DNA of 64,000 nucleotides from Pleurotus ostreatus/Saccharomyces cerevisiae fusant (lineage: Eukaryota > Opisthokonta), in assembly GCA_024196135.1 (NCBI GenBank), contig JAMQCK010000087.1:1-64000 (forward strand). Reading direction: 5' to 3'. This document shows positions 31,213-42,401 of this stretch, in pieces. Both the position numbers and the translations under genes were made by a program. The notes below the pieces were generated by a model. It saw only the letters and a program-made list of their open reading frames with translations. It did not search any database and was not told the origin of the DNA. Position 1 is the first letter of the stretch. Every line of letters starts with the position of its first letter.

Positions 31213-34200
31213 ATGGACGACCACTTCCTCGTCTCTGCTTCCTTTTCTTCTCTGTTCTCCCTTGAAGGGGAGGTAATCGAGGTCCCTACCGTTCGGCCAG
31301 CAGACATCAACAATGAACCCAAGAGGAATAACGACCTGCCTGACGAACACGCGTCATTATCGCTCGTGAACGACAAGAGGGTAGCGGGGCCTGTTGTGCT
31401 ACGCGTGCTGAATGGCGGAGAAGTCATCGAGCTCGCGACGTTGAAGCACAACCTTGTTCCCCTCCGATTCCACTTCCCCAGCCCGGTGCTGCCTTCCCCT
31501 ACCTTCTTCTACCCCAGTGTGGAAGAGCTGCACATCCTGGCCGTGACGACAATAGGGTCGCTGTACCGGATTGTGATTACGGTGTACCAGGACGTGCACT
31601 CGGGCGAGTTCCAATGGGGAGAACTCAAGACGATCAACGAGTATCCGATCGGGCATGGTGGCGGCAAGCTTTTGGGCGTCGCGCACGCGAGGGATCCTTC
31701 GTGTGTGGTAGTAGGGCTGGACAATGGTTCTCTATTGAGGCTGGACTCGATGTCCATGTATGCGGTCGGAGATGGTGCGTGACAGCTCAGGCGCCTTGAT
31801 AATAACCCTAACATGAACATTTCAGAACAATGGTCTGAGTCTGTTTCCAGTGACTCTGGATTGCGCGCGAAATTATCTTCTCTCGTCTACTCGAGCCACG
31901 CCGAAGGCGACAAGATCATCTCCATTGCCACAATGCCGGCCTGGCAGTCGGAGGACGGTCTATGGGACTCGACCTCTGATGTGCTACCTATATGGACCCT
32001 TTCTCGCGACCGCACCCTCCGTATGTGGAAGCCACACGCTGGAGTGTCATCCATCAAGGTTGACGCCGCATCCACCCCCAGCCGGGAAGTCACTCCCGTC
32101 CCCGGCGTCGCACAAAGCCAAACACACCAAGTCCTCCTCGACGCCGAACCGCAGACCTTGGTCCGCGTCTTCAAGCCCGTCGAACACAAAGACAACATCT
32201 GCGTCATCGTCTTCATCCCCTCGCCCGCGTCGCCGACCTCGGGCGGCTGCTTCCACGTCTACGAGATGCGCAAGACGAGCTTCGTGCTGTGCGGGACCAT
32301 CCCGTGCACCGTGAAGACCGTCGGGTACCACCTGCAGGACTTCTCGGTCGCGCGGGACAAGCTATATGCGCTCTGGGACGATCACGGCCGGTCTATCGTG
32401 CAGCAGATGCACATCAACTTCGAGGAGGCCCCAAATCTATCTACGACTTGGCGCACGTTCACGTACGCGTCGCAAAGGGAGCTAACCCCCGCATACCTCG
32501 ACGAGCTCCTGATGGGCCGGCCGGCTGTCGCGGATACGTTTTTGGAAGCGCTGCTGAGCCCGGGGGTGTTCTCGTCGCTCACGCTCAAGTTGGCGATTGA
32601 GCAGTATGCGGCGGACTGCCGCTCTCTGCCCGGTCCTATGCCACAGCAGCTGCGGGAGCCCTATGCTAATGTGGCCGAGAATATCGCGGCTGTTGTGGGG
32701 TGCACTGTCACACTCAATCGTGACCCGCAAACGGGCCTGCCAATGTACGACAACTACAATGTTGCGCTCAAGCGTGACTGGGAGGGCTTCATCGCCCGCT
32801 GCCGCGAGATCGAGCGCAGTGCGCGCTGGCCAAGCTGTCTCGGTCGCTCTGGCGACGATATCCTCGTCGTTGAACGAGAGCGCGCCGGCGTCGCCGTGAG
32901 GCCCGATGAAGCCATCACTGTCCGGGAAGCTGTCGAGCACGGCGGCGTGTCGCAGACCTACTCCATCCTCTCGGTCTTTTGGCAGCTCAAATCACGGCTG
33001 AGCCCCGCGTCGCTGGTCGCCATCGAGAACAACGTGCTCCGCGTACTCCAATCTGACAAAAACTTCCACCTGTCCGGCATGGTCGAGAACCAAGCCGACG
33101 TCGAGCAGATTATCAGCGACGACGTCCAGGACGAGGGTCTCACCGCCTGGATGGAAGGCCAACTCCTCAAAGTCGGCGACCTTAGCCACGCCCTCGCCGC
33201 CGCCGTCGAGCTCCTCGTCGGCGGCACCGTTAAAGGCGAGGATTACGAGGACGACACCATCCCTGCCCCTCTCCCCGAATGGCAGCGCGAGCTCATCGCC
33301 GCGTTCACAGCCACCTCCATCGAGGCGCGCTACTCGCTCTGCCTCGCGATCTTCATCTACGTCTACTTCTGCGCGGAGCAGAAGCTGCTCAGCACGTGGG
33401 AAGAGCCCATCATCGAGGAGCTCTTCGGCGTGTTCCGCGGGCTTGTTGTCTTGCGCTTCCTCGCGCGGCAGCCCGCGAAGCCGACGCCGCCCGCGGTGGG
33501 CCCGACATACCGCGCACCGCGCCCGCAGCCTGAGTTTGCGCTGCTGCATCGTCTGGTGGCGGAGTCGGTGAGGGCGGCGGGGGATGTGGAACTGTTGGAT
33601 ATGGTGCGGGCGTTCATTGATACGACGGGATTGTTGCGCTCGGCGTCGCCGGCGGATGTGAGCTCGCATGAGATCGACCTGTGCTTCAGGTTGAGGAGGT
33701 TGGGCGCGACGTCGGTAGCGCATGAGGTGACGCTGTATTTCCCGTTGACGCATGCGATGGCGTATATCCGTGCGAGACTGTATCTTGACTGCCACCGCCC
33801 GGACGACGCTGCGGACATGCTCATGAAGGTGGCAGGAAGTCTAGGTGAATTCAACGGCTGACCTGTTATACACTTCCTCTGACATCTCATAGGGCCCGAC
33901 AGCGGCTCGTCCCCATCAGAACGCGAAGGACTGGCAAAACTCCTGCCCGACGGGCCCTTGACCTCCGAATATGCCTTCGCCGTACACTGCTCCCAGCTCT
34001 TCAAGGCATCGAACTACGTCTTCCACGAGGTCCGCTTCGCGCAGCAAGCATTGTCGCTCGCTTCCGACGAGGATGAGATGCTCATACTCTGGGAGACCAT
34101 CATCAAGGGCAACACTGCGCTGGGGTACTACGAGGAGGCGGTCGCGGCTTTGATTGCCGCGCCGGACAAGCTATCGTACGTCCATTAATCCCATAGTACA

Positions 34201-35650
34201 CATAGTATTGAGCTGACGTCAGTCAAAGGAAGCAGGAACTCGTCACAGGCTTGGTCTACCACATTTGCGAGTCTGGCGCCATCCCGAAGCTCGTGTCCCT
34301 TGACTTGTCGCCCTTCCAGGCGGACGTGGAGGAGGCGCTGTCGTTCAAGGCGCGCAATGTCGATCCTCGCGTGCGCCCGCACTACTCGAAGGTTCTGTAC
34401 ACTTGGTTCATGTCAAGAGGGAATTATGGAGAGGGTAAGCGGCATGTCTATCATCCTACGACTGGCTGCTGACCTGTATGCACAGCTGCATTGACTATGT
34501 ATCAGCGCGCGCGCAAGCTCGCTGCGGTTATCGTCGACCCGGTCTCCTTCGCGAACCACGTCGTGGAGCAGTTGGACGCGTACTTGGTCGCTATCAACGC
34601 GCTCTCGCTATCCGACCAGGAGGAGCCTTTCATCGCATGTCCTACCGTCGATCACGTACGTTGCATGCAGTGGCTCTTGATGCGTCTCTCTGATTGATGT
34701 CTACTCGTAGCCTCGCAAAAAGCGACGAACGTCGAAGTACATTCCCGAGGAGCGATTCAAAACGGACAAGCTGGCTACCAACTATGGCGTGGATGTCATC
34801 CGCTTGACCGACCTCGAGTACGAGTATGCCCTCCTCAACGCCCAGGCAGATCTCATCCGCCGAGACCCTGCCATCCTCCAAAACCAAGGTAAACACCTGA
34901 CTATCCCTCAACTCTTTTCAATCCCTAACTCCCACCCAACAGAATTCCTCCTCCCGCCAGAAAGCATCGTCCTCCGCCTCGCCTCCTCCGACCGCTTCGA
35001 CGCCGCCCTCACCACCGCGCGTAGCCTCCGCGTCGACATGACCGACACCTTCTCCCGCCTCACGACGCAATGCCTCCGCCTTGCGCGCGGCAGCGTCGAC
35101 GTTATGCTATCAGACGCGGACTGGCTCCTCACGGACGCCGTCGCATCGTGGGCGGGCACGCCCGCGGAGAAGGGCTGGCGCTTCCTGCGGGATGCGCTAT
35201 CGCGGTATGATGGCCGGGCGACGGACTGGCGGTACACGAAGGCGGTGTACGAGCAGATTATGTCGGTGGGGGCGCAGCCGCCGCCGTGGCTGGTGCAGGT
35301 GCTGGAGGAGAACCAGCATGAGTATTTGGTGAGGGCGAGCTTGAAGTTCGATAAGCTGCCAGACGCGGTGAGGCATGCGGTGGCGCTTGTGAAGAAGGTA
35401 TGCGTTGCTGAGAGTTCTTCGCCGGAATCCTCGCTAACTCCGTCTCCAGGTATCCGACACCCTCACCCGCGGGGAACCCCCACGACATGCCTCCGCAGCC
35501 TGGCTGCCGTACACTCTGATCGACCAAGTGCTCGTTGCCGCCGAATCATTCGATGCACCCGTGATCGCGCAGGTGGGCGAACTGAAGGATGTAGTTGCGG
35601 GCCATGCAGAAAGGATGGAAAAAGTAGGGAAGAGGATGGTGGTGGTGTAG
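31213..35650 (+). CDS. NUP120: Nucleoporin Nup120/Nup160 family
   Basis: Eight exons (31213-31774, 31826-33844, 33893-34175, 34229-34434, 34486-34655, 34711-34888, 34943-35397, 35450-35650) give 1357 residues. Nup120/160 is an arm of the Y-shaped Nup84/Nup107 complex that scaffolds the nuclear pore. The N-terminal part (about 1-500) is a beta-propeller (VVLRVLNGGEVIELATL, EELHILAVTTIGSLYRIVIT, PIWTLSRDRTLRMWKPHAG, TVGYHLQDFSVARDKLYALW). The remainder is alpha-helical stacks (FEEAPNLSTTWRTFTYASQR, EYAFAVHCSQLFKASNYVFH, ALTMYQRARKLAAVIVDP, RLTDLEYEYALLNAQADLIR). Length and layout match the family. Confidence 0.9.
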
Positions 35651-36162
35651 GGCAGAAACGCTTACTGTGGATATATTTGTGTTGACTTTGCTGGTTGTTT
35701 TCGTTGCAAGATCTTGTCATTTCTATTTGTTTAAACCGTGATATTCTTGACTTACATGTAAGTAGTTATGCGCAGAAAGAGGCCCTCGTCTTCGCAAAGT
35801 GACATCTTTGCCCAAGGCAGGGGTGGATGCATACTACGTGACCTCGGCTGTTGCCGTTGTCCAAAACCCTCCTGATTCGGCAACTCTTGGACTTGTCTTC
35901 AACGCCCATGGCACATGCCACGCAATGGTTTGCGATCTTCTTCGCTGACTTGTTCAGATGCGTCAAGGTCCGACTCACACACCCACGCTATGCCATATAT
36001 GGTAAATGATGGCACATATGGCACGGAGCTCTTTGTTCGTCTTGGCCCGCGACACAAACACACTGCCACCGGCTCGACGTTATATGAGATGAATAAGGTT
36101 TACTCTTCTTTCCCTCCCTACTTTCCCCAAGTCTGCTCTGTTTCCGCTCTCTCTAGAACTCT
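35651..36162. other. Intergenic, promoter of F-box gene A
   Basis: 512 bp. It contains a TTATATGAG TATA-like element near 36079 and a pyrimidine-rich tract (36110-36150) before the ATG. No gene seen. Confidence 0.45.
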
Positions 36163-37961
36163 ATGGCGCTGGTCACTCGATCCGCGAGATTCTCACCGGC
36201 CTCGCCTCTCGCGAAGCTCCCGCTCGAGATACGGGATTATGTGGCAGAGCTGCTGCCTAACCGTGATCGCGTCGCCCTTGCGCAGGTCGATCGCGAGTGG
36301 ACCGAAGTTACTGAGCGCCATATATGGCGCGACCTGCCCAGCGTCGCGCTCTTGCTGCTCTGCTTGCCTTCTGATGCCCGGTGCGTCAACCGCGTCGTGA
36401 TGGCACGTATATGCTCTCAAATGTCACGCCACCAGCTTATACTAACCTCTTTTTTCCAGTCTCAGCCTACTACTATCAATGGCCGGCACGCCAGTAGAAA
36501 TGTTGATGTTCATTGTGTAGTGAGTACAACGATACTTTTCCCACCCTGGCGCAACTTAATAACACCCTCGCGCAGCGTCCTACACGCAAGCTCATCGGTC
36601 AAGACTATACGGGAAACCTCCAACGCCGCGCCGCCTACGTACGTGCCATTTCCGTACACCCACTGTCGGTCGGTATGCACGAACTTGGCGCCGACGAAAA
36701 TCAACCGCTCTACATCGACCGCGACACCCTCGACGAGTTCATGAACGCCATCAAGGACCAAAACCTCTTCGACGGCGTGCATACGATCCACGTCGGCCAG
36801 CGCGTCGTCTTCCTCCACCCCGAGCGCATGCTGCTGCCGCTGATGACCGACAGCCTCAAGACCATCTCGATCTCCTGCCGCGTACCCGGCCTCGAGGAAG
36901 CCGCGCGCCTATCGCAAGCGCGGCCGTCCAGTCTGATCATCAGAGGCATCGACAGCCCGTCGCTGTGGAAAGGTCTGCCCGGGAGCAACGGCGAGCTGGA
37001 ACCTGGGATAGTGGGTGCGCTGGAGCTGTGGTTTCCCTCGCTGGAGACGCTGGACCTGGCCTTGCGGGACGCTAAAAGCGTCCTGCCCATCGTGGTCCAG
37101 GGCAAGGCTCTCCGCTCGCTGTCTCTGCATTCCGCCGATGACCTAGAACCCGTCGAACAGCACTCGCTATACTCTCTTCGCTCGCTGTCGACGATCAAGC
37201 AGACGGCGGCGTTCTCCATGTCTCTCCTGGGCTCCCGCGTCCTCGAAGAAGTCGACTTCTCGCGCGTCGTGCTGGACACCGCGGACGACGTCAGTGAATT
37301 GCTCTCCGCGCTCGGCCGCTGCCCTACCCTGCGGCGCATATCCGTCGTCCGCCAGAGGGCACCCGAGTCTCTCTTCAGCCTACTAGAAGAGCAAGCGCCG
37401 GTGTCCTGCTCTCTGCGCCCAGCGGACCTGGCGCCCCTCTTGTCATTCAAGAACCTCGAAAAGCTCGTCATCAACGCCACGGACAACGTCCTACTCGCCG
37501 ACATGCACTACGCGGCGCTCGCCGAAGCCCTCCCCATGCTCCGCATCTGCAGCATCAGCGCATCTCCTGGCTCGCGCTGGGTACTCCCGGCGGGAGGAGG
37601 GTGCACACTTCACGTGCTTATGGCGTTTGCGCGCCACTGCCGGTCGCTGGAGGAGCTGTCGATCCAGGTCGACGCGCTGTCGTCGTTGCCGTACGCGCCC
37701 AAGAACCACGACGGGACTCCGTTTCGTGGCAACAATTCTCTGCGGAAGCTCAATGTTGGGCGATCGATGGTTCTGAAGGAGGAGAGAGTGGCTGTTTATT
37801 TGCATGCGGTGTTCCCCTCCCTTGGCTGCGTGGAGAGCGAGCCGTGCGAGGGGCGCTCGCTCTTGTCGTCGGATAGCCATGTTCTGTGGCAATGGATTAG
37901 CCGCGAGCTGGCGTATTGGAGTAGAAGCCTGCCCGAGCGCCGTTCGGTGCCTTTGTTTTGA
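36163..37961 (+). CDS. F-box/LRR protein, paralogue A of local family
   Basis: Three exons (36163-36402, 36460-36519, 36576-37961) give 561 residues. The F-box is at about 15-70 (LAKLPLEIRDYVAELLPNRD, RVALAQVDREWTEVTERHIW, LPSVALLLLCLPSDA). After a short 20-residue second exon, the C-terminal 460 residues hold leucine-rich segments (LQRRAAYVRAISVHPLSVG, LKTISISCRVPGLEEAARL, LSLHSADDLEPVE, FSRVVLDTADDVSELLSALG). Intron positions and phases match paralogues B and C. The first intron begins with GC instead of GT (ATG|GCACGT), the equivalent site in paralogue B being ATG|GTACGT. It is also an in-frame, stop-free 57 nt, so retention would insert 19 residues. Role: presumed SCF ubiquitin-ligase receptor. 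Confidence 0.85.
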
Positions 37962-38298
37962 GGTCCTTGAAGTGGCCTCGTCTGGGGATGCTTGAGCTGG
38001 CCATGGTCTCATGAACCTCGCCTCACGCCTCTCATTTGCTAGATCATCCTCCAATGATGTCTTCGTCAGTACCGCCTTCTATACGTGAGTAAATATGTAT
38101 ACATGAAGTCTAACAAATGTGACAGTATATGCGTCTAGCTTGTTTGCCGGGTGATATGATATCTTCACGGTCATAGTATGAGATGCTCGGGTCAGCGCGC
38201 GCATCCTGGCTGTAACCTCCAGTTGGAGTCATGTTCGCCAAATTCGAGACTTCTTCGGTACGCCCTGTACCGCTGGTACTGCGAAGGCCCTACGGCGC

Positions 38299-39647
38299 TC
38301 ACAAGTCCTTCTTCTCCCCTACGCTCGCGGGCGTGCCCTGGTCGACGAGCTTGCCCTGCTCTTGGTCGAGCAGCGCCTTCTGCTTCGCGTTTACAGCGCT
38401 GAGGTAGGTGTCTATAGGAGACGTTAGCGTTCGTTCACGAGCAAGGGTCATGGGACAGTGGAGAGAAAGACGACAAGCGAGGGGATGATGGGAGCAAGAG
38501 AGATGATGGGAGAGACAAATAATGAGATGGTGGGAAAGACAGATGGTGTGACGGAGGGCCAGATTCAAACACTCACTCCAGAACAAGTTCACCACGCTAA
38601 CGAACACGAAGCGGCCCTGTGGTGGGACCACGGAGAAGTTGAGGATCTGGACCGGGATGAAGACCGCCCAGTTACGAAGCAGCGTCGGGACGAAGGCCTG
38701 CGAGGGTATTGTCGGTTGAATGTCCATTGAGCATGAGAGTCCGAGCCTACTCACCGACTTCAACTTCTCCGTCGCCTCCGATGGCTTGCCCTCGAGCGCG
38801 CTCATCCAACCGAAGAACCAGGTGATGGCAACTAGCAAGTAAGAGGATGGTCAGTAAGGATGCATGGTGCTTGAGGGGGAGCTAGGGAGGCGATACGCAC
38901 TTGGTGACATGCATCCTTGGTCGATGGCCGTCTATCAGAACGCGCGTTAGCAATGGAGTGGATAGACGGATGCGAAGATGGTATGGAAGGTTGGATGGGC
39001 GCATACATGCGCATATACCCAGGTAAAATGAATGTTTGGGAGGGGCATTTCAATGGGGAATACGAGAAAGCCTACTCACCCGCGCCACCACACCAACAGT
39101 TGCATTCGAGAATTTGATCTTGTTCAAGAAGTCAAACCACTTCGCAATCGGGGGACCGAAGAGGACGCCTGATCGGAGTGGTCAGCACAGGCGAATCGGG
39201 GGAGAATACGACGCGAAATGGCCCAGAGGAGATCAGTCGCCTTCGCGAGCACGATCGACGTCGACGAGCACAATGCGCGTCTACATTGTGCTCGTCGACA
39301 CCGGGGCGGACTCCCATAGACCGTTGCGGACGCATGAAATTGGGCTTTTCACGCACCTCCGTAGAATCCCAGCCTTGCTGTCCTCATCAACTGCACGAAG
39401 AGGTCAGTCGAACGCTAAGGCCAGGCAATGGCACACGCACGTCGTGGTCCTTCCCCTTCCCCTCTATCCACTGCTGCGCAACAACATCCCCCGCCGCGAA
39501 GAGTGTCGCCGCGGACACGCACTGCGTGAGCAGCGGTCGGCGAATAAGAGCAGAGCTGGGCGCGTCGTCAGTCTGGAGTCCCCGCGTCGCCTCCCTCAAC
39601 GTGGAGAAGCTCAGTCCTCACTTGTACGCTCTGAAGATGGACGCCAT
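38299..39647 (-). CDS. Mpv17/PMP22 family membrane protein
   Basis: Eight exons (39647-39622, 39555-39441, 39390-39357, 39168-39080, 38931-38901, 38831-38755, 38697-38577, 38411-38299) give 201 residues, the normal family length. Diagnostic segments are [52 protein letters not shown], the [11 protein letters not shown] region, and [20 protein letters not shown] followed by [17 protein letters not shown]. Four hydrophobic helices are expected. Members (yeast Sym1, mammalian Mpv17 and PMP22) sit in the mitochondrial inner membrane or peroxisomal membrane; which one here cannot be decided. The C-terminal 25 residues are charged ([15 protein letters not shown]). The third intron (39169-39356) carries a perfect hairpin. 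Confidence 0.92.
39260..39299. repeat. Perfect 16-bp hairpin inside an intron
   Basis: GTCGACGAGCACAATG (39260-39275) is followed after an 8-nt loop by its exact reverse complement (39284-39299). It lies in the 188-nt third intron of the Mpv17-like gene. In the pre-mRNA it would form a stable stem-loop. Confidence 0.85.
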
Positions 39648-40052
39648 GATCGTCGAGGGGATGGTGGTCGGGAGGAAAAGAGCGGAGAGGAGGCTCGACG
39701 CGAGCTGGACGCGAGGGGAGCGGCCGAGAATTGCACCTGACGTAACGTGGGGAAGTGCGGGGCGCTTGACGGTCCGAAGTTTGCGCGATTCCCCCGAGCG
39801 GGGTGGACCCACAACGGCTGGTACCTGGCGTGCTGGTATCCAGTTTAGCAGATGTAGGAGTTTTCACGTAGTTGGAATTCAAGACTGCTTTATGTATCGA
39901 AGGGGTACTACAGAGATACAAACTGCAAGCAACCCTGAGCGAAGGGGATTCCTCACCAACTTCATTAGTGGGATGGGGAATCCCTGCAGCAACACCCGAA
40001 CTGGATGAGTGGGTGGGCGTATTATTTTCCAGATATCTGCGCTAACCCCGAA
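39648..40052. other. Intergenic
   Basis: 405 bp between the Mpv17-like start and the F-box paralogue B stop. It would serve as promoter of the former and 3' region of the latter. No distinct motif seen. Confidence 0.4.
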
Positions 40053-41722
40053 CTAGAAGTCCATCGCGACATCTACTGACTCGCTGTGCACGCTCTCGAT
40101 AGACGGGAACATCGCATGCAGGTACGCGGTCACCGCTTTCCGACCCCCAAGTCCGTACGAGCGCCCGACGTGAAGATGGCGAAGAGCGGCATGGCCACGG
40201 AAGTCGGCCGGCAGTGGTGGTACACTCTTGGTATTCATTTGGATGCACAGTTCCTCCAGAGCCGGGCAGTGAAGCGCGAAAGGCATCAGCGCGTGCAGAG
40301 TGCACTCCACGGCGGGCGGGAACGTCGAGTGGGGGACGGGCTTCGCGAGCAGCTTGCATACGCGAAGCGCTGGGAGTGCTTGCGCGAGCGCGCCGTAGTC
40401 TGCGTCCGTGAGACGGACATCGTCCGTCGCGTTGATGACGAGCGTCTCCAGATCCTTGTGCGCCATGAGGGGAGCGAGGTCCATCAATTTCAGCGAGCAA
40501 TGAATTCGTGAGCCGTCCTCCGCCACTGTCTTGTAGCCGCTGTGACGGACGATGGAGACATGGCGCAAGCAGTGCGACTGGGCCAGTGTGGCAAGCAGTT
40601 GAGCGATATCCCCTGCAGACTGTATCATCACATTGGAGAGATCGACTTCTTCGAGCACCTGCGAGCCCAGGAGAGACCTAGAGAAGGACGCGGGCTGGTT
40701 GGTAACCGACAGGTGGCGGAGAGAGCCCAGATCATGCCCTTCGACGGGCCGGAGGAGGCTGACGGAGTTCAGCGTCAGCGACTGGAGGGACTTGCCACGG
40801 GCTATGACAGGCAGGGCCCTCTCGGTCATCGGCACCGCCATGTCGAGCGTTTTGAGCGAGGCGATCCACAGGTCCAGCGCTCCCAAGACCCCAGTGTCGA
40901 CCGCGCCGCGACGGTCCCTACCACCCCAGATCGGGCTATTGACGTCGACGGAGCGTAGGATGAGATCGGTCGGCTGCACGTGCGCCGCCTGGACGGCATA
41001 CGAGAGGTCAACGATCGGGCAGGCGAGCGACAACGTCTTGATCCTCTTGTACATGAGCGGCACCAGGACGTGTTCGCTGTGGTGGAAGACGTGCGAATGG
41101 CCGACGTGGAACGACTGCACGTACTTGAAGAGTCTCTTGTGCTTGATCAGCTTCGTGAAGGCGACGAGGGTGTCCCACTGGAGGTAGAGTGGCTGTCGAC
41201 GGCCCGCAGAAGGGTCGAGTGGTCGGATGCCGGACAAGGGGTGCACGGACAGGGATCGCACGTACGTGGCCCGTCGCTTTAAAGTCGTGGTGATGTCCTC
41301 GCGAGTGAGCTCGCGCTCCAGATACTGTTTGAAGGTGTCAGACTCAACGCTAACTTTGACAATGGAAGTCGATTATGTACTGACCACGCATGGGACGATA
41401 GTGGCATTCCCAAAACTGGTTTTCTATGAACATGCATTAGCTTTTGACGAGATAGAATAAGGTTGGGCGCACGTACCATCGGTGTTTGCTTGACGCGCCA
41501 GGCATCTCGAGGCAGGCAGAGCAGTAGAGGGGCAACGCTGTGTAGGTCCCGCCATATGTACCGTTCAGCGACCTCAGTGCATCCTTTGCTGACTTGCGCG
41601 AGAGCGAGGCGGTCACGATTCGGCAGCAGCCCAGCTACATGGTCCTGGAGTTCGAGCGGGAGAGCGGAGAAGGACGCAGGAGCATTGATAGACGAGATTG
41701 AAGCAGCGTTGGCTAGTTCCAT
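40053..41722 (-). CDS. F-box/LRR protein, paralogue B of local family
   Basis: Three exons (41722-41477, 41423-41385, 41324-40053) give 518 residues. The F-box is FSALPLELQDHVAGLLPNRD, then RLALAQVSKGCTEVAERYIW and SVAPLLLCLPRDAW. The body has YLERELTREDITTTLKRRAT, YVRSLSVHPLSG, FKYVQSFHVGHSHVFHHSEH, LKTLDMAVPMTERALP and LAPLMAHKDLETLVINATDD. It is the closest relative of paralogue A: the block KRRATYVRSLSVHPL matches QRRAAYVRAISVHPL, and INATDDVRL matches INATDNVLL. The 39-nt second exon sits where A and C also have a tiny exon. A TATAAAAG box is 70 bp upstream. Confidence 0.87.
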
Positions 41723-41791
41723 GGTTCTAGTTGAGGCCGACGCGACTTTGGGGGCTGAGGTTGGAGGCAGGACAACGGTGCGTCCCGTCCA

Positions 41792-41799
41792 CTTTTATA
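41792..41799 (-). promoter_or_regulatory. TATA box of F-box paralogue B
   Basis: Minus-strand TATAAAAG 70 bp upstream of the ATG. Confidence 0.65.
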
Positions 41800-42401
41800 C
41801 GCGACCTCATGCATGGTGCTGTGCTGCGCTTGCGGTGCAGGTCAAAGCTGACAATAAACCTGCGTGTTGTTCGACAAACGACATAAGCACCATTCATGTC
41901 AAATTATCAATTAGGCAGTCGATGGGTGTGTCGGGCCCTCGCACGGTCAGCGAGGACCACGTATCAGATTGAGTATCGAGCACAGGGAAATCAAGCCTTC
42001 AAGATTCACATAGAGATGAAATGAGCGCATCCCATGTGCGCGCGTGAACATGGGCGTTGAGGACGAGTTTAGGGATTGCCCACTGAGGAGAAACACGCGA
42101 GGCGGCAATAACCGAGACCACGTGGCGCGCACCCACAACCAGGCAAGTTCAATTCACAGCGAGGGGAAGATCGTTAGGGACAAAGTAGACAGTGGACATC
42201 GCGTGGGCTGAGGGCGTGGGGCGCCGTAGAGGAGGTCAAAGGATGGAATCAAGGCCCGTATCACTCCAGAGGTCGTTCGCAGATCGATTGCTCTGAAGTT
42301 GTATGCAAATATGTTGTGATATAGGAAAGATACGATGGGATACAAAATCCGCGCCACTGGACAATTATTCTAAGTTTCCATCCGCGTCCTATCCCGTCTC
42401 C
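41800..42401. other. Intergenic between F-box paralogues B and C
   Basis: No gene seen. Promoter side of paralogue B and 3' side of paralogue C. Confidence 0.45.

Noticed and set aside
32992..33795. 267-codon antisense frame inside the nucleoporin gene
   Set aside because: Arg-rich shadow of a strongly coding exon; no start context or introns of its own.
36510..36818. Antisense frame overlapping F-box paralogue A
   Set aside because: Shadow of the third exon; paralogues B and C support only the sense frame.
38458..38576. Purine-rich GATGATGGGAGA repeats near the Mpv17-like gene
   Set aside because: They lie in the last intron and have no coding or known regulatory pattern; a low-complexity intron is the simplest reading.
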